From positions 5,708 to 69,707 of the forward strand of contig CAXBMB010000009.1 in NCBI GenBank assembly GCA_963976695.1: a DNA stretch of 64,000 nucleotides, given 5' to 3'. Source of the stretch: CAXBMB01 sp963976695. Lineage in GTDB: Bacteria; Pseudomonadota; Alphaproteobacteria; Kiloniellales; DSM-21159. The notes beneath the pieces were generated by a model. The model had not been told where the DNA came from. It searched no databases and was given only the letters and a program-made list of their open reading frames with translations. Of the stretch, positions 8,819 through 17,447 are shown one piece after another. The translations under genes and the position numbers were made by a program. Positions within the stretch are counted from its first letter, which is position 1; every line of letters begins with the position of its first letter.

Positions 8819-9988
8819 ATGCTGAGTGAAGACGAAAAAGCCTGCCTTGCGCGGATCAAGGCTTTCGCGGCGGCGGATGTCGCCCCACAGGCCGCCGGGT
8901 GGGCCGCTGGCCAATCGCCTGATTCGGTGCTTCTTGCAAAGGCTGCCGAGGTTGGCCTTACCCGACTGGAAGTTCCGATCGACAACGGCGGGCTTGGCTT
9001 CGGTTTCGCCTTGAAAGCGCGCGCCTGTGAGCTGCTGGCGGCCGCTGATTTCGGCTTCGCCATGTCGATGGTCAACAGCCACAACGTCGCGCTGAAACTG
9101 GCGCAATGCGCGCCGCGGAGAGTAGCGGAAAAGTACCTGCCCGCGCTGCTTTCCGGTCAGCTCAGCGCCTGCACCGCCTTGAGCGAACCCGGGACCGGGT
9201 CGGATTTCGCCGCCATCGAAACACGGGCGCGCAAGACATCCGGCGGCTGGACTCTTGATGGCGAGAAATCGTGGATCGTGAATGCCCGCCATGCCGGCAT
9301 CGCCGTCGTCTACGCGCAATGCAGCGCAGCAAGCGGCCGCGACGGGATCGGCGCGTTTCTCGTCGATCTAACCACGCAGGACAGTCGCCGATACGCCGTC
9401 GATTCAACGTTCTCGCAGACCAGCACCGGCACGGGCGGGTTTGTCCTGGACGGATACCAAGTCCCCGAGGAGAACCTGTTGCTGGCCCCGGGCGCGGCTT
9501 TCAAATCAATCTTGAACGAGATTAACGGGGCGCGCGCCTATGTGGCGGCGATGTGCTGCGGGATGCTCGACGCCGCGTTGAGGCAGACCGCGGCCTATGG
9601 CGAGAGCCGGCACACCTTTGGCGCGCCCTTGTCCGGACATCAAGCCTGGCGGCTGGATCAGGCGCGGGCCAGCACCGATCTGGCCGCCGCGCGGGCGCTG
9701 GTGGCGCAGGCGGTCCAGGGCGTGGCGGCGGGACAGGCTGGGAGACAGGATGTCCAACTTCTGTCGGCGCAGGCCAAAATTCACGCCGTCGGCGTCTGCC
9801 AGCATCATCTGCCGGTGTTGCTGCACGCCATGGGGGCCGAGGGGCTGAGGCCGAAGTATTCCTTCACGCGGCATCTGGCTGCCGCACAAATTGCTGCGCT
9901 TGTCGATGGTTCGACAGAAATGCTGCTTGAACGCGTCGCACGGCTGGCGCGCCCAAAAGTCAGCCGCGCGATCACACCGAAAGGGTAA
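8819..9988 (+). CDS. Acyl-CoA dehydrogenase family protein
   Basis: About 389 residues from MLSEDEKACLARIKAFA; an in-frame start at 8789 would lie inside livM. The TALSEPGTGSDFAAIETRARKT segment and the GEKSWIVNA strand form the flavin site, and the C-terminal helical domain has the family arrangement. The segment holding the catalytic base in short/medium-chain enzymes (YEGTSEIQ) reads VDGSTEML here, so aspartate stands where glutamate is usual. It probably oxidises the CoA thioester made by the ligase encoded at 11017. Confidence 0.85.
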   Translation: MLSEDEKACLARIKAFAAADVAPQAAGWAAGQSPDSVLLAKAAEVGLTRLEVPIDNGGLGFGFALKARACELLAAADFGFAMSMVNSHNVALKLAQCAPRRVAEKYLPALLSGQLSACTALSEPGTGSDFAAIETRARKTSGGWTLDGEKSWIVNARHAGIAVVYAQCSAASGRDGIGAFLVDLTTQDSRRYAVDSTFSQTSTGTGGFVLDGYQVPEENLLLAPGAAFKSILNEINGARAYVAAMCCGMLDAALRQTAAYGESRHTFGAPLSGHQAWRLDQARASTDLAAARALVAQAVQGVAAGQAGRQDVQLLSAQAKIHAVGVCQHHLPVLLHAMGAEGLRPKYSFTRHLAAAQIAALVDGSTEMLLERVARLARPKVSRAITPKG

Positions 9989-9995
9989 TGGATAG

Positions 9996-11012
9996 ATGCG
10001 TGTTTTTCAGATTGAGGGTGATTGGGGGATCGACAACCTCCGTCAGGCTAAACGCCCCGAACCCAAACCGGGGCGCGGCCAGGTCGTGGTCGCCATGCGT
10101 ATGGCATCGCTGAACGCCCGCGACCTGATCGTGCCCGAGCGCGGATACGGCCGCGCGACCGGCGAGCTGCCGCTGATCCCGATTTCAGATGGCGTTGGCG
10201 AGGTCGTCGAGATTGGCGAAGGCGTGACCCGGGTTGCGCTGGGGGATCGCGTTTGCCCGACTTTCTTCCAGAACTGGATTGCCGGCGCGCCCAGCCCGGC
10301 CCGATTTGCCTCGGCCCTTGGCGGGCCGCTGGACGGGGTGATGTCGGATCTGGTCTGCCTGTCCGAAGACGGCGTTGTTCGCGTGCCGAGCTATATGAGC
10401 GACGCCGCGGCTGCGACGCTGCCCTGTGCGGCGCTGACAGCGTGGAGCGCGATCGCGACCCACGGTCAAACCCGCGCCGGCGACAAGCTCCTGATCCAGG
10501 GAACCGGCGGCGTTGCGCTGTTTGCACTGGCCTTCGCCAAGCTCCACGGCGCTCATGTCACGATGATTTCTTCAAGCGACGATAAGCTGGCGCGCGTGTC
10601 CGAGATGGGCGCGGACGCCACGATCAACTATCGCGAAACCAAGGATTGGGCGCGCGCCAGCCGCCAGATCACCGGTGATCGCGGCGGCTACGACAATATC
10701 ATCGAACTGGGGGGCGAAACCACGCTGCCGCTGTCGCTGCGCGCGGTGCGCCCCGGGGGAACGATCTCGATGATCGGCGTCCTGTCCGGGCTTAACCTCA
10801 ACGCCTCGCTGGGGCCCATCGTGGCGCGGCAGGTGCGTCTGCAGGGCGTCACTGTCGGCCATCGCGATGGTTTCGAAGCGATGATCGCCGCCATGGTCCA
10901 GCACAAGGTTCGTCCGGTTTTGGGCGAAACCTTCGCCTTTGAAGACCTTAAACATGGGCTCAACCACCTGCGTGAGGGCGGGAATTTCGGCAAGACGCTG
11001 ATCGGATTCTGA
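9996..11012 (+). CDS. Zinc-independent MDR oxidoreductase (quinone reductase/alcohol dehydrogenase-like)
   Basis: A 338-residue medium-chain dehydrogenase/reductase. The GroES-like domain spans about 1-150 (MASLNARDLIVPERGYG; ISDGVGEVVEIGEGVTRVALGDRV). A Rossmann domain follows, with LIQGTGGVALFALAFAKLHGAHVTMISSSDDKL, in which GTGGVA binds NAD(P) and the SSSDDK loop sets cofactor choice. The usual structural-zinc cysteines are absent, fitting the zinc-independent branch. It lies 8 bp after the dehydrogenase gene and 4 bp before the ligase gene, so it belongs to the same pathway. The true substrate is not evident. Confidence 0.85.
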   Translation: MRVFQIEGDWGIDNLRQAKRPEPKPGRGQVVVAMRMASLNARDLIVPERGYGRATGELPLIPISDGVGEVVEIGEGVTRVALGDRVCPTFFQNWIAGAPSPARFASALGGPLDGVMSDLVCLSEDGVVRVPSYMSDAAAATLPCAALTAWSAIATHGQTRAGDKLLIQGTGGVALFALAFAKLHGAHVTMISSSDDKLARVSEMGADATINYRETKDWARASRQITGDRGGYDNIIELGGETTLPLSLRAVRPGGTISMIGVLSGLNLNASLGPIVARQVRLQGVTVGHRDGFEAMIAAMVQHKVRPVLGETFAFEDLKHGLNHLREGGNFGKTLIGF

Positions 11013-11016
11013 TCAG

Positions 11017-12573
11017 ATGAGCAATCAACCGCAGCACTATCAACCGGGATATCATGCCGAGCACAGGCCCGATGCGCTGGCTTTTCGTATGTGCGCGACC
11101 GGTGAAAGCGTGACCTTCGCCCAGTTGGAAGCGCGGGCAAATCAGGGGGCGCACCTGCTGCGCTCAGCCGGGATCGGCGTGGGCGATCACATCGTCATCC
11201 TAATGGAGAACCGGCGGGAATTTCTGGAAATCTGTTTCGCGGCAGACCGGGCGGGCATTTACTACACCACGGTCAGCACCCATCTTACGCTGGAGGAAAT
11301 CGGGTATATCGTGCGTGATTGCGACGCGCGCATCGTAATCAGTTCCGACACGTTCGCCGACACCTTGCAGGCGCTGCGTCCGCAACTCGGCGACGCCTGC
11401 CGGGTTTTTATGCTGGGGGCGGCCTTGGCGGGCTGCGCCGACTGGAACGCGGCCCTGGTAGGCCTTCCTGAAACGCCCATCGCGGATGAGGCGCAGGGAC
11501 TGGATATGCTCTATTCCTCCGGCACCACGGGACGGCCCAAGGGCATCAAGTGGCCGCTGACCGGCGACAGGCCGGGCAGCCGGACCATGCTGATCGACCT
11601 TCTAACGACGCTCTTTGGATATGACGACCAGACCCGATACCTTTGCCCCGCGCCGCTTTATCACGCGGCGCCGCTGCGACACACCATGGTGACGATCAAG
11701 ATGGGCGGCAGCGCCTTCATCATGTCGAAATTCGACCCGCTGGCAGCGTTGGCTCTGATCGAAGCTGAAAAGATCACCCACAGCCAATGGGTGCCGACGA
11801 TGTTCGTGCGGCTGCTTAAGCTGCCGGAAAAAGATCGCGGCCGCTTTGACCTGTCCTCGATGAAACTGGCGGTTCACGCCGCGGCCCCTTGCCCGGTGGA
11901 CGTAAAGCACCAGATGATCAAATGGTGGGGGCCGATCATCGAGGAATATTACGCAGGCACTGAGAACAATGGTTTCACGTCGATCACCACGGCCGAGTGG
12001 TTGGATCACGAAGGGTCTGTCGGGCGGGCGAAGCTGGGCGTGCTGCACATCTGCGACAAGACCGGCAAAGAAGTTTCCGGCCAGCAAGAAGGTGAAGTCT
12101 ATTTCGAGAACGGCCATCAGTTCGCCTATCACAACGACCCCGAAAAAACCAAAGCCTGCACCAATGATCGGGGCTGGACCACCCTGGGCGATATCGGCCG
12201 GTTGGATGCTGACGGCTACCTTTATCTGACCGACCGCAAATCCTTCGTGATCATCTCGGGCGGGGTGAATATTTACCCGCAAGAAACCGAAAATGTGCTG
12301 CTTCGGCACCCATCGGTGATGGATGTCGCGGTCATTGGCGTGCCGAATGAAGAGTTTGGCGAAGAAGTGAAGGCGGTGGTGCAACTGGTGGCCGAACAGA
12401 CGGCTTCGCCGGATCTGGAGGCCGATTTGATCGCCTTCTGCCGTGCGCAGCTGTCGGCAATCAAGTGTCCCAGAAGCGTTGAGTTTCGCGACACCTTGCC
12501 CAGAGCGGCCACCGGCAAGCTCTATAAGCGGCGGCTGCGCGACGAATATTGGCCCAAGCCGTCGTCAGCCTAA
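11017..12573 (+). CDS. Acyl-CoA synthetase (AMP-forming), FadD-like
   Basis: A 518-residue AMP-binding enzyme. The ATP/phosphate loop is MLYSSGTTGRPKGIKWP, followed by EEYYAGTENNGF and GWTTLGDIGRLDADGYLYLTDRK. The A8 hinge and C-terminal domain (SFVIISGGVNIYPQETENVL) end with RAATGKLYKRRLRDE, which holds the catalytic lysine. It activates a carboxylic acid to its CoA ester, the natural first step before the dehydrogenase encoded at 8819. As the last gene of the import operon it suggests the transporter carries a free acid. Its 3' end overlaps a decayed gene on the other strand. Confidence 0.92.
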   Translation: MSNQPQHYQPGYHAEHRPDALAFRMCATGESVTFAQLEARANQGAHLLRSAGIGVGDHIVILMENRREFLEICFAADRAGIYYTTVSTHLTLEEIGYIVRDCDARIVISSDTFADTLQALRPQLGDACRVFMLGAALAGCADWNAALVGLPETPIADEAQGLDMLYSSGTTGRPKGIKWPLTGDRPGSRTMLIDLLTTLFGYDDQTRYLCPAPLYHAAPLRHTMVTIKMGGSAFIMSKFDPLAALALIEAEKITHSQWVPTMFVRLLKLPEKDRGRFDLSSMKLAVHAAAPCPVDVKHQMIKWWGPIIEEYYAGTENNGFTSITTAEWLDHEGSVGRAKLGVLHICDKTGKEVSGQQEGEVYFENGHQFAYHNDPEKTKACTNDRGWTTLGDIGRLDADGYLYLTDRKSFVIISGGVNIYPQETENVLLRHPSVMDVAVIGVPNEEFGEEVKAVVQLVAEQTASPDLEADLIAFCRAQLSAIKCPRSVEFRDTLPRAATGKLYKRRLRDEYWPKPSSA

Positions 12574-12864
12574 CGGATCCCAGCAGTCCGCGCGCAAAGT
12601 GACCTGCGCGCCGCGGCGGCGTGGGTGGTGGCAGGTATAGGCGCTGTGTGGCGTGGGCTGCGACAGCTTGGGAGCCTGGGCCCGACAGTCGGCCTGAACG
12701 TAGCGGCAGCGGGTGTGGAACTCACAGCCCTGCGGGCGGTTGCGCGGGCTGGGTATTTCGCCGTCCAGCGCGATAATACGGTTGCGCGCCGCGTCGGGGT
12801 CGTCGGGATCTTCCCGAACGAGGCCTCCATCATGCGCCTGATCGGGGCCAGCCCCGGCAGTGGC
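12565..12864 (-). pseudogene. Remnant of oligopeptide/dipeptide ABC transporter ATP-binding protein (C-terminus)
   Basis: The minus strand is open from 12864 to a TGA at 12565-12567. From about 12815 it reads DPDDPDAARNRIIALDGEIPSP, then RNRPQGCEFHTRCRYVQ and ADCRAQAP. This is the oligo_HPY C-terminal extension of Dpp/Opp ATPases, with its spaced cysteines. Walker motifs and signature are absent. Upstream the frame reads unrelated residues and hits a stop at 12865, so only the last 80 or so codons survive. No peptide transporter genes are nearby. It overlaps the end of the acyl-CoA ligase gene tail to tail. Confidence 0.75.
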
Positions 12865-12902
12865 TCATGGCGCCAGCGTCAAATGAATTTCCAGACCTGA
12901 AG

Positions 12903-12981
12903 TTACACCACCCCCCATTCTCAGCATAACAACAAAGGCCGCCTGACCATGCCCTCAGGCCATCTCAGAAATTACACCACC
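12903..12981. repeat. Short direct repeat pair TTACACCACC inside the scar region
   Basis: TTACACCACC occurs at 12903-12912 and again at 12972-12981, 69 bp apart, between two gene fragments. It could mark an old insertion or recombination junction. No transposase or terminal inverted repeats were found, so the origin is open. Confidence 0.4.
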
Positions 12982-12989
12982 TTGACGGG

Positions 12990-13316
12990 GTGGCCTTTCA
13001 TCTGGGCCACCGGATTCATATCGTCGAATATGAACGGCTCAACGCCAGCTCCATCACCCAGTTGATGCTTTACCCCTCCTACACCTCATGGCCGGGCTAT
13101 CTGCACGGCATGCAGACCGGCGGCTCGATGAAGCGGGGGCGCAAACCGGCGGCGTCGGCGGTGCTGTTGGAATACCTGGGCGAGAAGATCGATTATCGCC
13201 GCGCGTTGGCGCGCTGTGGGATGTTCGACCCCGCCGAGATCAGCGACTGGGTCAAACGCCTGATCCACAATCGCATGGGTCCCGACGATTGGGTGTTCGA
13301 GATCGAAGAACTTTAG
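12990..13316 (+). CDS. Orphan C-terminal fragment, hypothetical protein
   Basis: The frame is open from 12930 and could start at a GTG at 12990. It encodes about 108 residues, beginning VAFHLGHRIHIVEYERLNAS and ending MGPDDWVFEIEEL. The regular composition and protein-like end suggest a real coding past. There is no ribosome site, the reading frame has no proper start, and it lies between two other gene fragments. I read it as the C-terminal part of a larger gene cut by rearrangement. I do not recognise the family. Confidence 0.45.
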   Translation: MAFHLGHRIHIVEYERLNASSITQLMLYPSYTSWPGYLHGMQTGGSMKRGRKPAASAVLLEYLGEKIDYRRALARCGMFDPAEISDWVKRLIHNRMGPDDWVFEIEEL

Positions 13317-13450
13317 AGACGGATCGCGGTGGTCGCCGGCGGTCGGCGGTCTGTCTGAGCAAGATCGACCCACTTATTGCGCGGGCTCGGCTTGAGTGCG
13401 CCGCCCGCCCTTCAGCACGAAAATGGGGCCGCGGAATCACGCGGCGACCA

Positions 13451-14710
13451 TCACCGCGCCGCCCGCTCTGCCACCGGGGGAAAGAAGCGGTCGCTGCGCC
13501 ATCCGCTGCTCTTGTCATGGGTCATGGCGGCGCCGTGGACTGCGCCGCGCACCGTCTGGTTGTGTGGGGTTGTTGTTCCGGCGGCGGCAAATCTCTGTCG
13601 GCCGCCCGGTTGGGCGGGGTCGCGATGGGCCGGCGACGCGCCAAGCTGCGCCGCCATCGCCGACGCGGCGGTGATGCCCGGCACGATCGAAACCGCGATG
13701 CCGGCGTCGTTCAGGCGCGCAATTTCTTCGCCGGCGCGCCCGAATATCGTCGGATCGCCGCGGGTCAAGCGAACGACATTCTTGCCGGCCTTGGCCAGGC
13801 ACAGCATCATTTGGCCGCCGTCTTGCGGCGCGCCGCCTGTCCCGCCGCTAGATGGTTTGACCCGCAGGCGCGCGGCTTCGCGGCGCGCAAGTTCCAGCAC
13901 GTCATCGCCGATGAGATCATCAAACAGGATCACATCCGCCGCCTGCAGCGCGCGGACCGCCTTGAGGGTCAGCAATTCCGCCGCGCCCGGGCCCGCGCCG
14001 ACCAGTGTCACCTTGCCCGCGCCCACGCTCACGCCCTTGCCCTTGTCCTTGTCCTGGCCGCTCTGTGACGCGGCGGCGATGCGCGCACTTTCCAGCAGCA
14101 GGTCTTCGGCCGCGGCGGCCTTGGCGGCGGGACCGAAGGCGCGGTCGACAAACTTTTCCCAAAAAGCGCGCCGCTGCGGACCGGGCGCCAGCCTTTCGCT
14201 CACCCGGGCGCGAATGTCCTGGGCCACCTGGGCCCAGGTGGCCAGCGACGGCGCGATCACTGTTTCGATCCGTCGACGTATGGCCTGCCCCAAAATCGGT
14301 GCGCCGCCGTCGGTGGATATGCCGATCACCGCGGGCGAGCGATTGACGATGGCGCCAAACTGAAATTGGCAAAACGCCGGCCTGTCGATGACATTGACCG
14401 CAACGCCGGCGGCGCGCGCGGCGCGATAAAACCGCTGGCCCTCGTCTTCGGTTTCGGCGTCGCAAAGGGCGATTTGCTTGTCGGCGAAACTGTCGGCGGC
14501 CCATGGCCGTTGGTGCCAGCAATAGGCCCCCGGTCGCGCCGCCAGCAACCGGGCAAATCCTTGGCCCAGTTCCACGGCGTAGACGTGCACCTCGGCGCCG
14601 GCGGCGGCCAGCAGTTCAGCCTTCCAAGCCGCCGCATCGCTGCCGCCGGCAACCAGCGCCTTTTTATTGGTCAGCTTGTAGAACACCGGCAAGGTGGCCA
14701 GCGCGCCCAT
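13451..14710 (-). CDS. cysG: Siroheme synthase (CysG-like), truncated in the methyltransferase domain
   Basis: From MGALATLPVFYKL it has the precorrin-2 dehydrogenase/ferrochelatase half (about 1-210, ALVAGGSDAAAWKAELL, ISTDGGAPILGQAIRRRIE). The uroporphyrinogen-III methyltransferase half starts KVTLVGAGPGAAELLTLKAVRALQAADVILFDDLI and continues to VRLTRGDPTIFGRAGEE and GITAASAMAAQLGASPAHRD. About 80 residues of the methyltransferase should follow, but the frame runs into about 60 unrelated residues and stops. It makes siroheme for NirB and is last in the nitrate operon. An upstream ATG at 14818 with a GAGGG site would overlap nasA and add a Ser/Arg/Thr-rich leader encoded partly by a palindrome. 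Methyltransferase activity may be lost. Confidence 0.8.
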   Translation of the reverse strand: MGALATLPVFYKLTNKKALVAGGSDAAAWKAELLAAAGAEVHVYAVELGQGFARLLAARPGAYCWHQRPWAADSFADKQIALCDAETEDEGQRFYRAARAAGVAVNVIDRPAFCQFQFGAIVNRSPAVIGISTDGGAPILGQAIRRRIETVIAPSLATWAQVAQDIRARVSERLAPGPQRRAFWEKFVDRAFGPAAKAAAAEDLLLESARIAAASQSGQDKDKGKGVSVGAGKVTLVGAGPGAAELLTLKAVRALQAADVILFDDLIGDDVLELARREAARLRVKPSSGGTGGAPQDGGQMMLCLAKAGKNVVRLTRGDPTIFGRAGEEIARLNDAGIAVSIVPGITAASAMAAQLGASPAHRDPAQPGGRQRFAAAGTTTPHNQTVRGAVHGAAMTHDKSSGWRSDRFFPPVAERAAR

Positions 14711-14711
14711 C

Positions 14712-14739
14712 CGCGTACAAGTACGCGTACTTGTACGCG
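14712..14739. repeat. 28 bp perfect palindrome next to the cysG start
   Basis: CGCGTACAAGTACG is followed directly by its exact reverse complement, giving a 28 bp perfect palindrome one base upstream of the cysG ATG. In RNA it could fold back with a minimal loop and affect translation of cysG after nasA; as DNA it could be an operator or cruciform. If the 14818 start is used it is coding and gives a Thr/Arg repeat. Confidence 0.75.
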
Positions 14740-14789
14740 TGTCCGTTCGGGCGTGCGAAGACGATGAAGACGGGGCGTCGCGCGGGGGT

Positions 14790-17447
14790 TCACTCCGCCG
14801 CGATGATCTGCTGCTCATGGATGATCCCTCTGATTTCCGCCTTGCATGAACCGCAATTGCTGCCCGCGGTGGTTCGCCGGGTGACCGCGTCGATGCTGGC
14901 GCAACCGGCGCGAACCGCGCCGAGAATGTCATTGATGCCGACATTCATGCAGGAACAGACGATGGCGCCACGGTCGGGCATGTCGTTGGCCGGACGCGCG
15001 GCGACAACCCGCCAGCGGGCGCGTAGATCGCTAAAGTCCTGTTGAAGCTGTTCCGCCGCCCAACTGCGCGACAGGGCAAGCGGCGTCTCGGACAGGTAGA
15101 CCACACCGGTCAGGTCATGCCCGTCAAAGGCTGCAATCCGCGTCAATCCGGCGGTTTTATCGTGAAAGCAAAGCAGCGGCGCATCCGTCGGCCGGCCCAG
15201 CAACGCGCAGGCCAGGGCTTCCGGATCGTCAACCGGCGCGGCACGGGCAAATTCGAGCCGCCAGCCACCCTGGGCTTTTGCGGCGCTCCAATAGTCCAGG
15301 CCGGCGGTATCGGGGCGCTGGCGGGCGACCGCGAAACCATGGAGCTCGGCGTCGTAGCGCGCCAGCGCCACCCGGCTGCTTTTGAGCGCGGGCTGCCCGG
15401 AAACCGGATCGGTGTCCGGCGCCACCAGCCGGTCAACGCGCGCGCTGGCCGTCAGCTGGTCGGTCCAGTGCAGCGGCACGAACACCTGGCCGGACGGTTG
15501 CCGTTTGCTGAGTGCCGCCCGCACGATGATCTCGCCGCGACGGTTTCCGACCCGCACAAGGTCCGCGTTCGCGATCCCGAGCGATACCGCGTCCGCCGGA
15601 TTGAGTTCCACAAACGGTTCGGCGATATGGGCCGACAGTCGCGCGCTTCTCGCCGTTTGCGTCATCGTATGCCAGTGGTCGCGGATCCGTCCGGTGTTCA
15701 ACACAAAAGGATGTAAGCTGGATGTGGCGGCGCGCGGTTTGGAGGTAACGGGCACGATGCGCGCCTTGCCGTCGGCGGTGAAAAAACCGCCATTGGCGAA
15801 AAAGCGTGCGCCGCTGTTGCCGGTTTTGCGCGCCGGCAGGGGCCATTGAAACGGCGCCAGGGCCTGGTAGCCGTCGGCGTCGATGGCGGCGTGGGCGCCA
15901 ATGTCGAGGGCGCGGGCGCCGTTGTTTTCGAAGGCGGTTTGGGCCGCATATTCACGGAAAATCGCCGCCGCGTTCGGGTAGTCGAAGGCCGCCGCATACC
16001 CCATGCGCTTGCCAACTTCCGCCAACTGCCACCAATCGGCCCGGGCCTGGCCGGGGGCGGGCAAGAAGGCGCGCTGCCGGGAAATGCGGCGCTCCGAATT
16101 GGTCACGGTGCCGCTCTTTTCACCCCAGCCGAGCGACGGCAGCTTTACCGTGGCATGGCGCAGCGTATCCGTCTCGGCCATGATGTCGGAGACCACAACA
16201 AACGGGCAGGCCTGGATCGCCGCTTCGACCGCGCCGGCATCCGGCATGGAATCCACCGGATTGGTCGCCATGATCCAGATGGCTTTTATGCGGCCGTCGC
16301 CCAGCGCCGCAAACATATCGACGGCCTTCAGGCCCGGTTTTTCGGCGATGGTCGGCGCGTTCCAGAACCGCCGAACGCGGTCGCGGTGGCGCGGGTCGTC
16401 GATGTCCATGTGCGCGGCCAGCGTGTTGGCCAGGCCGCCGACTTCGCGCCCGCCCATGGCGTTTGGCTGACCGGTAATCGAAAAGGGCCCCATGCCGGGC
16501 TTGCCGATGCGCCCGCTCGCCAGATGGCAATTGATGATGGCGTTGACCTTGTCGGTGCCGACCGTCGATTGGTTGACGCCCTGGCTGTAGAGCGTGACAA
16601 CTTTTTCGCGACCCGACCACAGCGCGTAAAAGGCGTCGATCTCTGCGCGCGACAGACCGGTTTGACCGATCAGGTCGGCGCGGCGCGTGCCGCGTGCGGC
16701 CTGCAGCGCGGCGTCAAAGCCCTTGGTGTGGCGACGGAGATAGTCGCGGTCGAGATGGCCATTGTCCGCCAGATAAGCGAGCAGGCCGTTGAACAAGGCC
16801 ACATCGCCGTCCGGCGCGATGGCCAGATGCCTGTCGGCAAGATCAGCGGTCATGGTGCGGCGCGGATCGACAAGAATCACGCGCATGTGCGGGCGTTCGG
16901 CCTTGGCGGCGGCGAGGCGTTGATAGATCACCGGGTGGCACCACGCCAGGTTGGAGCCGACCAGGACGACCACATCGGCCAGTTCGAGATCCTGATAGAC
17001 GCCGGGCATGGTGTCGGTGCCAAAGGCGCGGCGGTGACCGGCCACCGAAGAGGCCATGCAGAGCCGCGAGTTGGTGTCGATATTGGCGGCGCCGATGAAG
17101 CCCTTCATCAGCTTGTTGGCGACATAGTAGTCTTCCGTCAGCAACTGGCCGGAGACATAAAACGCCACGCTGTCCGGTCCGTGTTCGGCAATTGTCTTGC
17201 TGAAGGTGTCGGCCGCCAGATCGAGCGCGCGGTTCCACGACGTTCGTTGCCCCTTGACCTCCGGATAGAGCAGACGGCCGTCCAGATCGACGGTTTCGCC
17301 CAACGCCGAGCCTTTCGAACAGAGGCGGCCGAAATTGGCGGGATGGTCCGCGTCGCCCTTGATCTCGACGCTTCCGTCGGGTTTGGGGGTTGCAAGGACA
17401 CCGCATCCGACGCCGCAATAGGGGCAGGTGGTTTTGATCGCTTTCAC
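14790..17447 (-). CDS. nasA: Assimilatory nitrate reductase catalytic subunit
   Basis: An 885-residue cytoplasmic molybdoenzyme reducing nitrate to nitrite. The N-terminal [4Fe-4S] motif has C8, C11, C15 and C43 (CPYCGVGC, then GRLCSKG). The bis-MGD domain includes RLCMASSVAGHRRAFGTD, GSNLAWCHPV and YSQGVNQSTVGTDKVNAIINCHLASGRIGKPGMGPFSITGQPNAMGGREVGG. The molydopterin-dinucleotide C-terminal domain starts near 595 (RIRDHWHTMTQT). It ends with a BFD-type [2Fe-2S] domain (VCSCMNVGIND, SNCGSCKAEI), a feature of NasA that takes electrons from NADH or ferredoxin partners. It overlaps nirD by four bases. Confidence 0.95.
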   Translation of the reverse strand: MKAIKTTCPYCGVGCGVLATPKPDGSVEIKGDADHPANFGRLCSKGSALGETVDLDGRLLYPEVKGQRTSWNRALDLAADTFSKTIAEHGPDSVAFYVSGQLLTEDYYVANKLMKGFIGAANIDTNSRLCMASSVAGHRRAFGTDTMPGVYQDLELADVVVLVGSNLAWCHPVIYQRLAAAKAERPHMRVILVDPRRTMTADLADRHLAIAPDGDVALFNGLLAYLADNGHLDRDYLRRHTKGFDAALQAARGTRRADLIGQTGLSRAEIDAFYALWSGREKVVTLYSQGVNQSTVGTDKVNAIINCHLASGRIGKPGMGPFSITGQPNAMGGREVGGLANTLAAHMDIDDPRHRDRVRRFWNAPTIAEKPGLKAVDMFAALGDGRIKAIWIMATNPVDSMPDAGAVEAAIQACPFVVVSDIMAETDTLRHATVKLPSLGWGEKSGTVTNSERRISRQRAFLPAPGQARADWWQLAEVGKRMGYAAAFDYPNAAAIFREYAAQTAFENNGARALDIGAHAAIDADGYQALAPFQWPLPARKTGNSGARFFANGGFFTADGKARIVPVTSKPRAATSSLHPFVLNTGRIRDHWHTMTQTARSARLSAHIAEPFVELNPADAVSLGIANADLVRVGNRRGEIIVRAALSKRQPSGQVFVPLHWTDQLTASARVDRLVAPDTDPVSGQPALKSSRVALARYDAELHGFAVARQRPDTAGLDYWSAAKAQGGWRLEFARAAPVDDPEALACALLGRPTDAPLLCFHDKTAGLTRIAAFDGHDLTGVVYLSETPLALSRSWAAEQLQQDFSDLRARWRVVAARPANDMPDRGAIVCSCMNVGINDILGAVRAGCASIDAVTRRTTAGSNCGSCKAEIRGIIHEQQIIAAE

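Noticed and set aside
12625..12900. Plus-strand frame of 91 codons after the acyl-CoA ligase
   Set aside because: The minus strand here clearly encodes the C-terminus of a peptide ABC ATPase; the plus frame has no motif.
12901..13000. Insertion sequence terminal repeats
   Set aside because: Only a 10 bp direct repeat was found, without transposase or inverted ends, so it is listed merely as a repeat.
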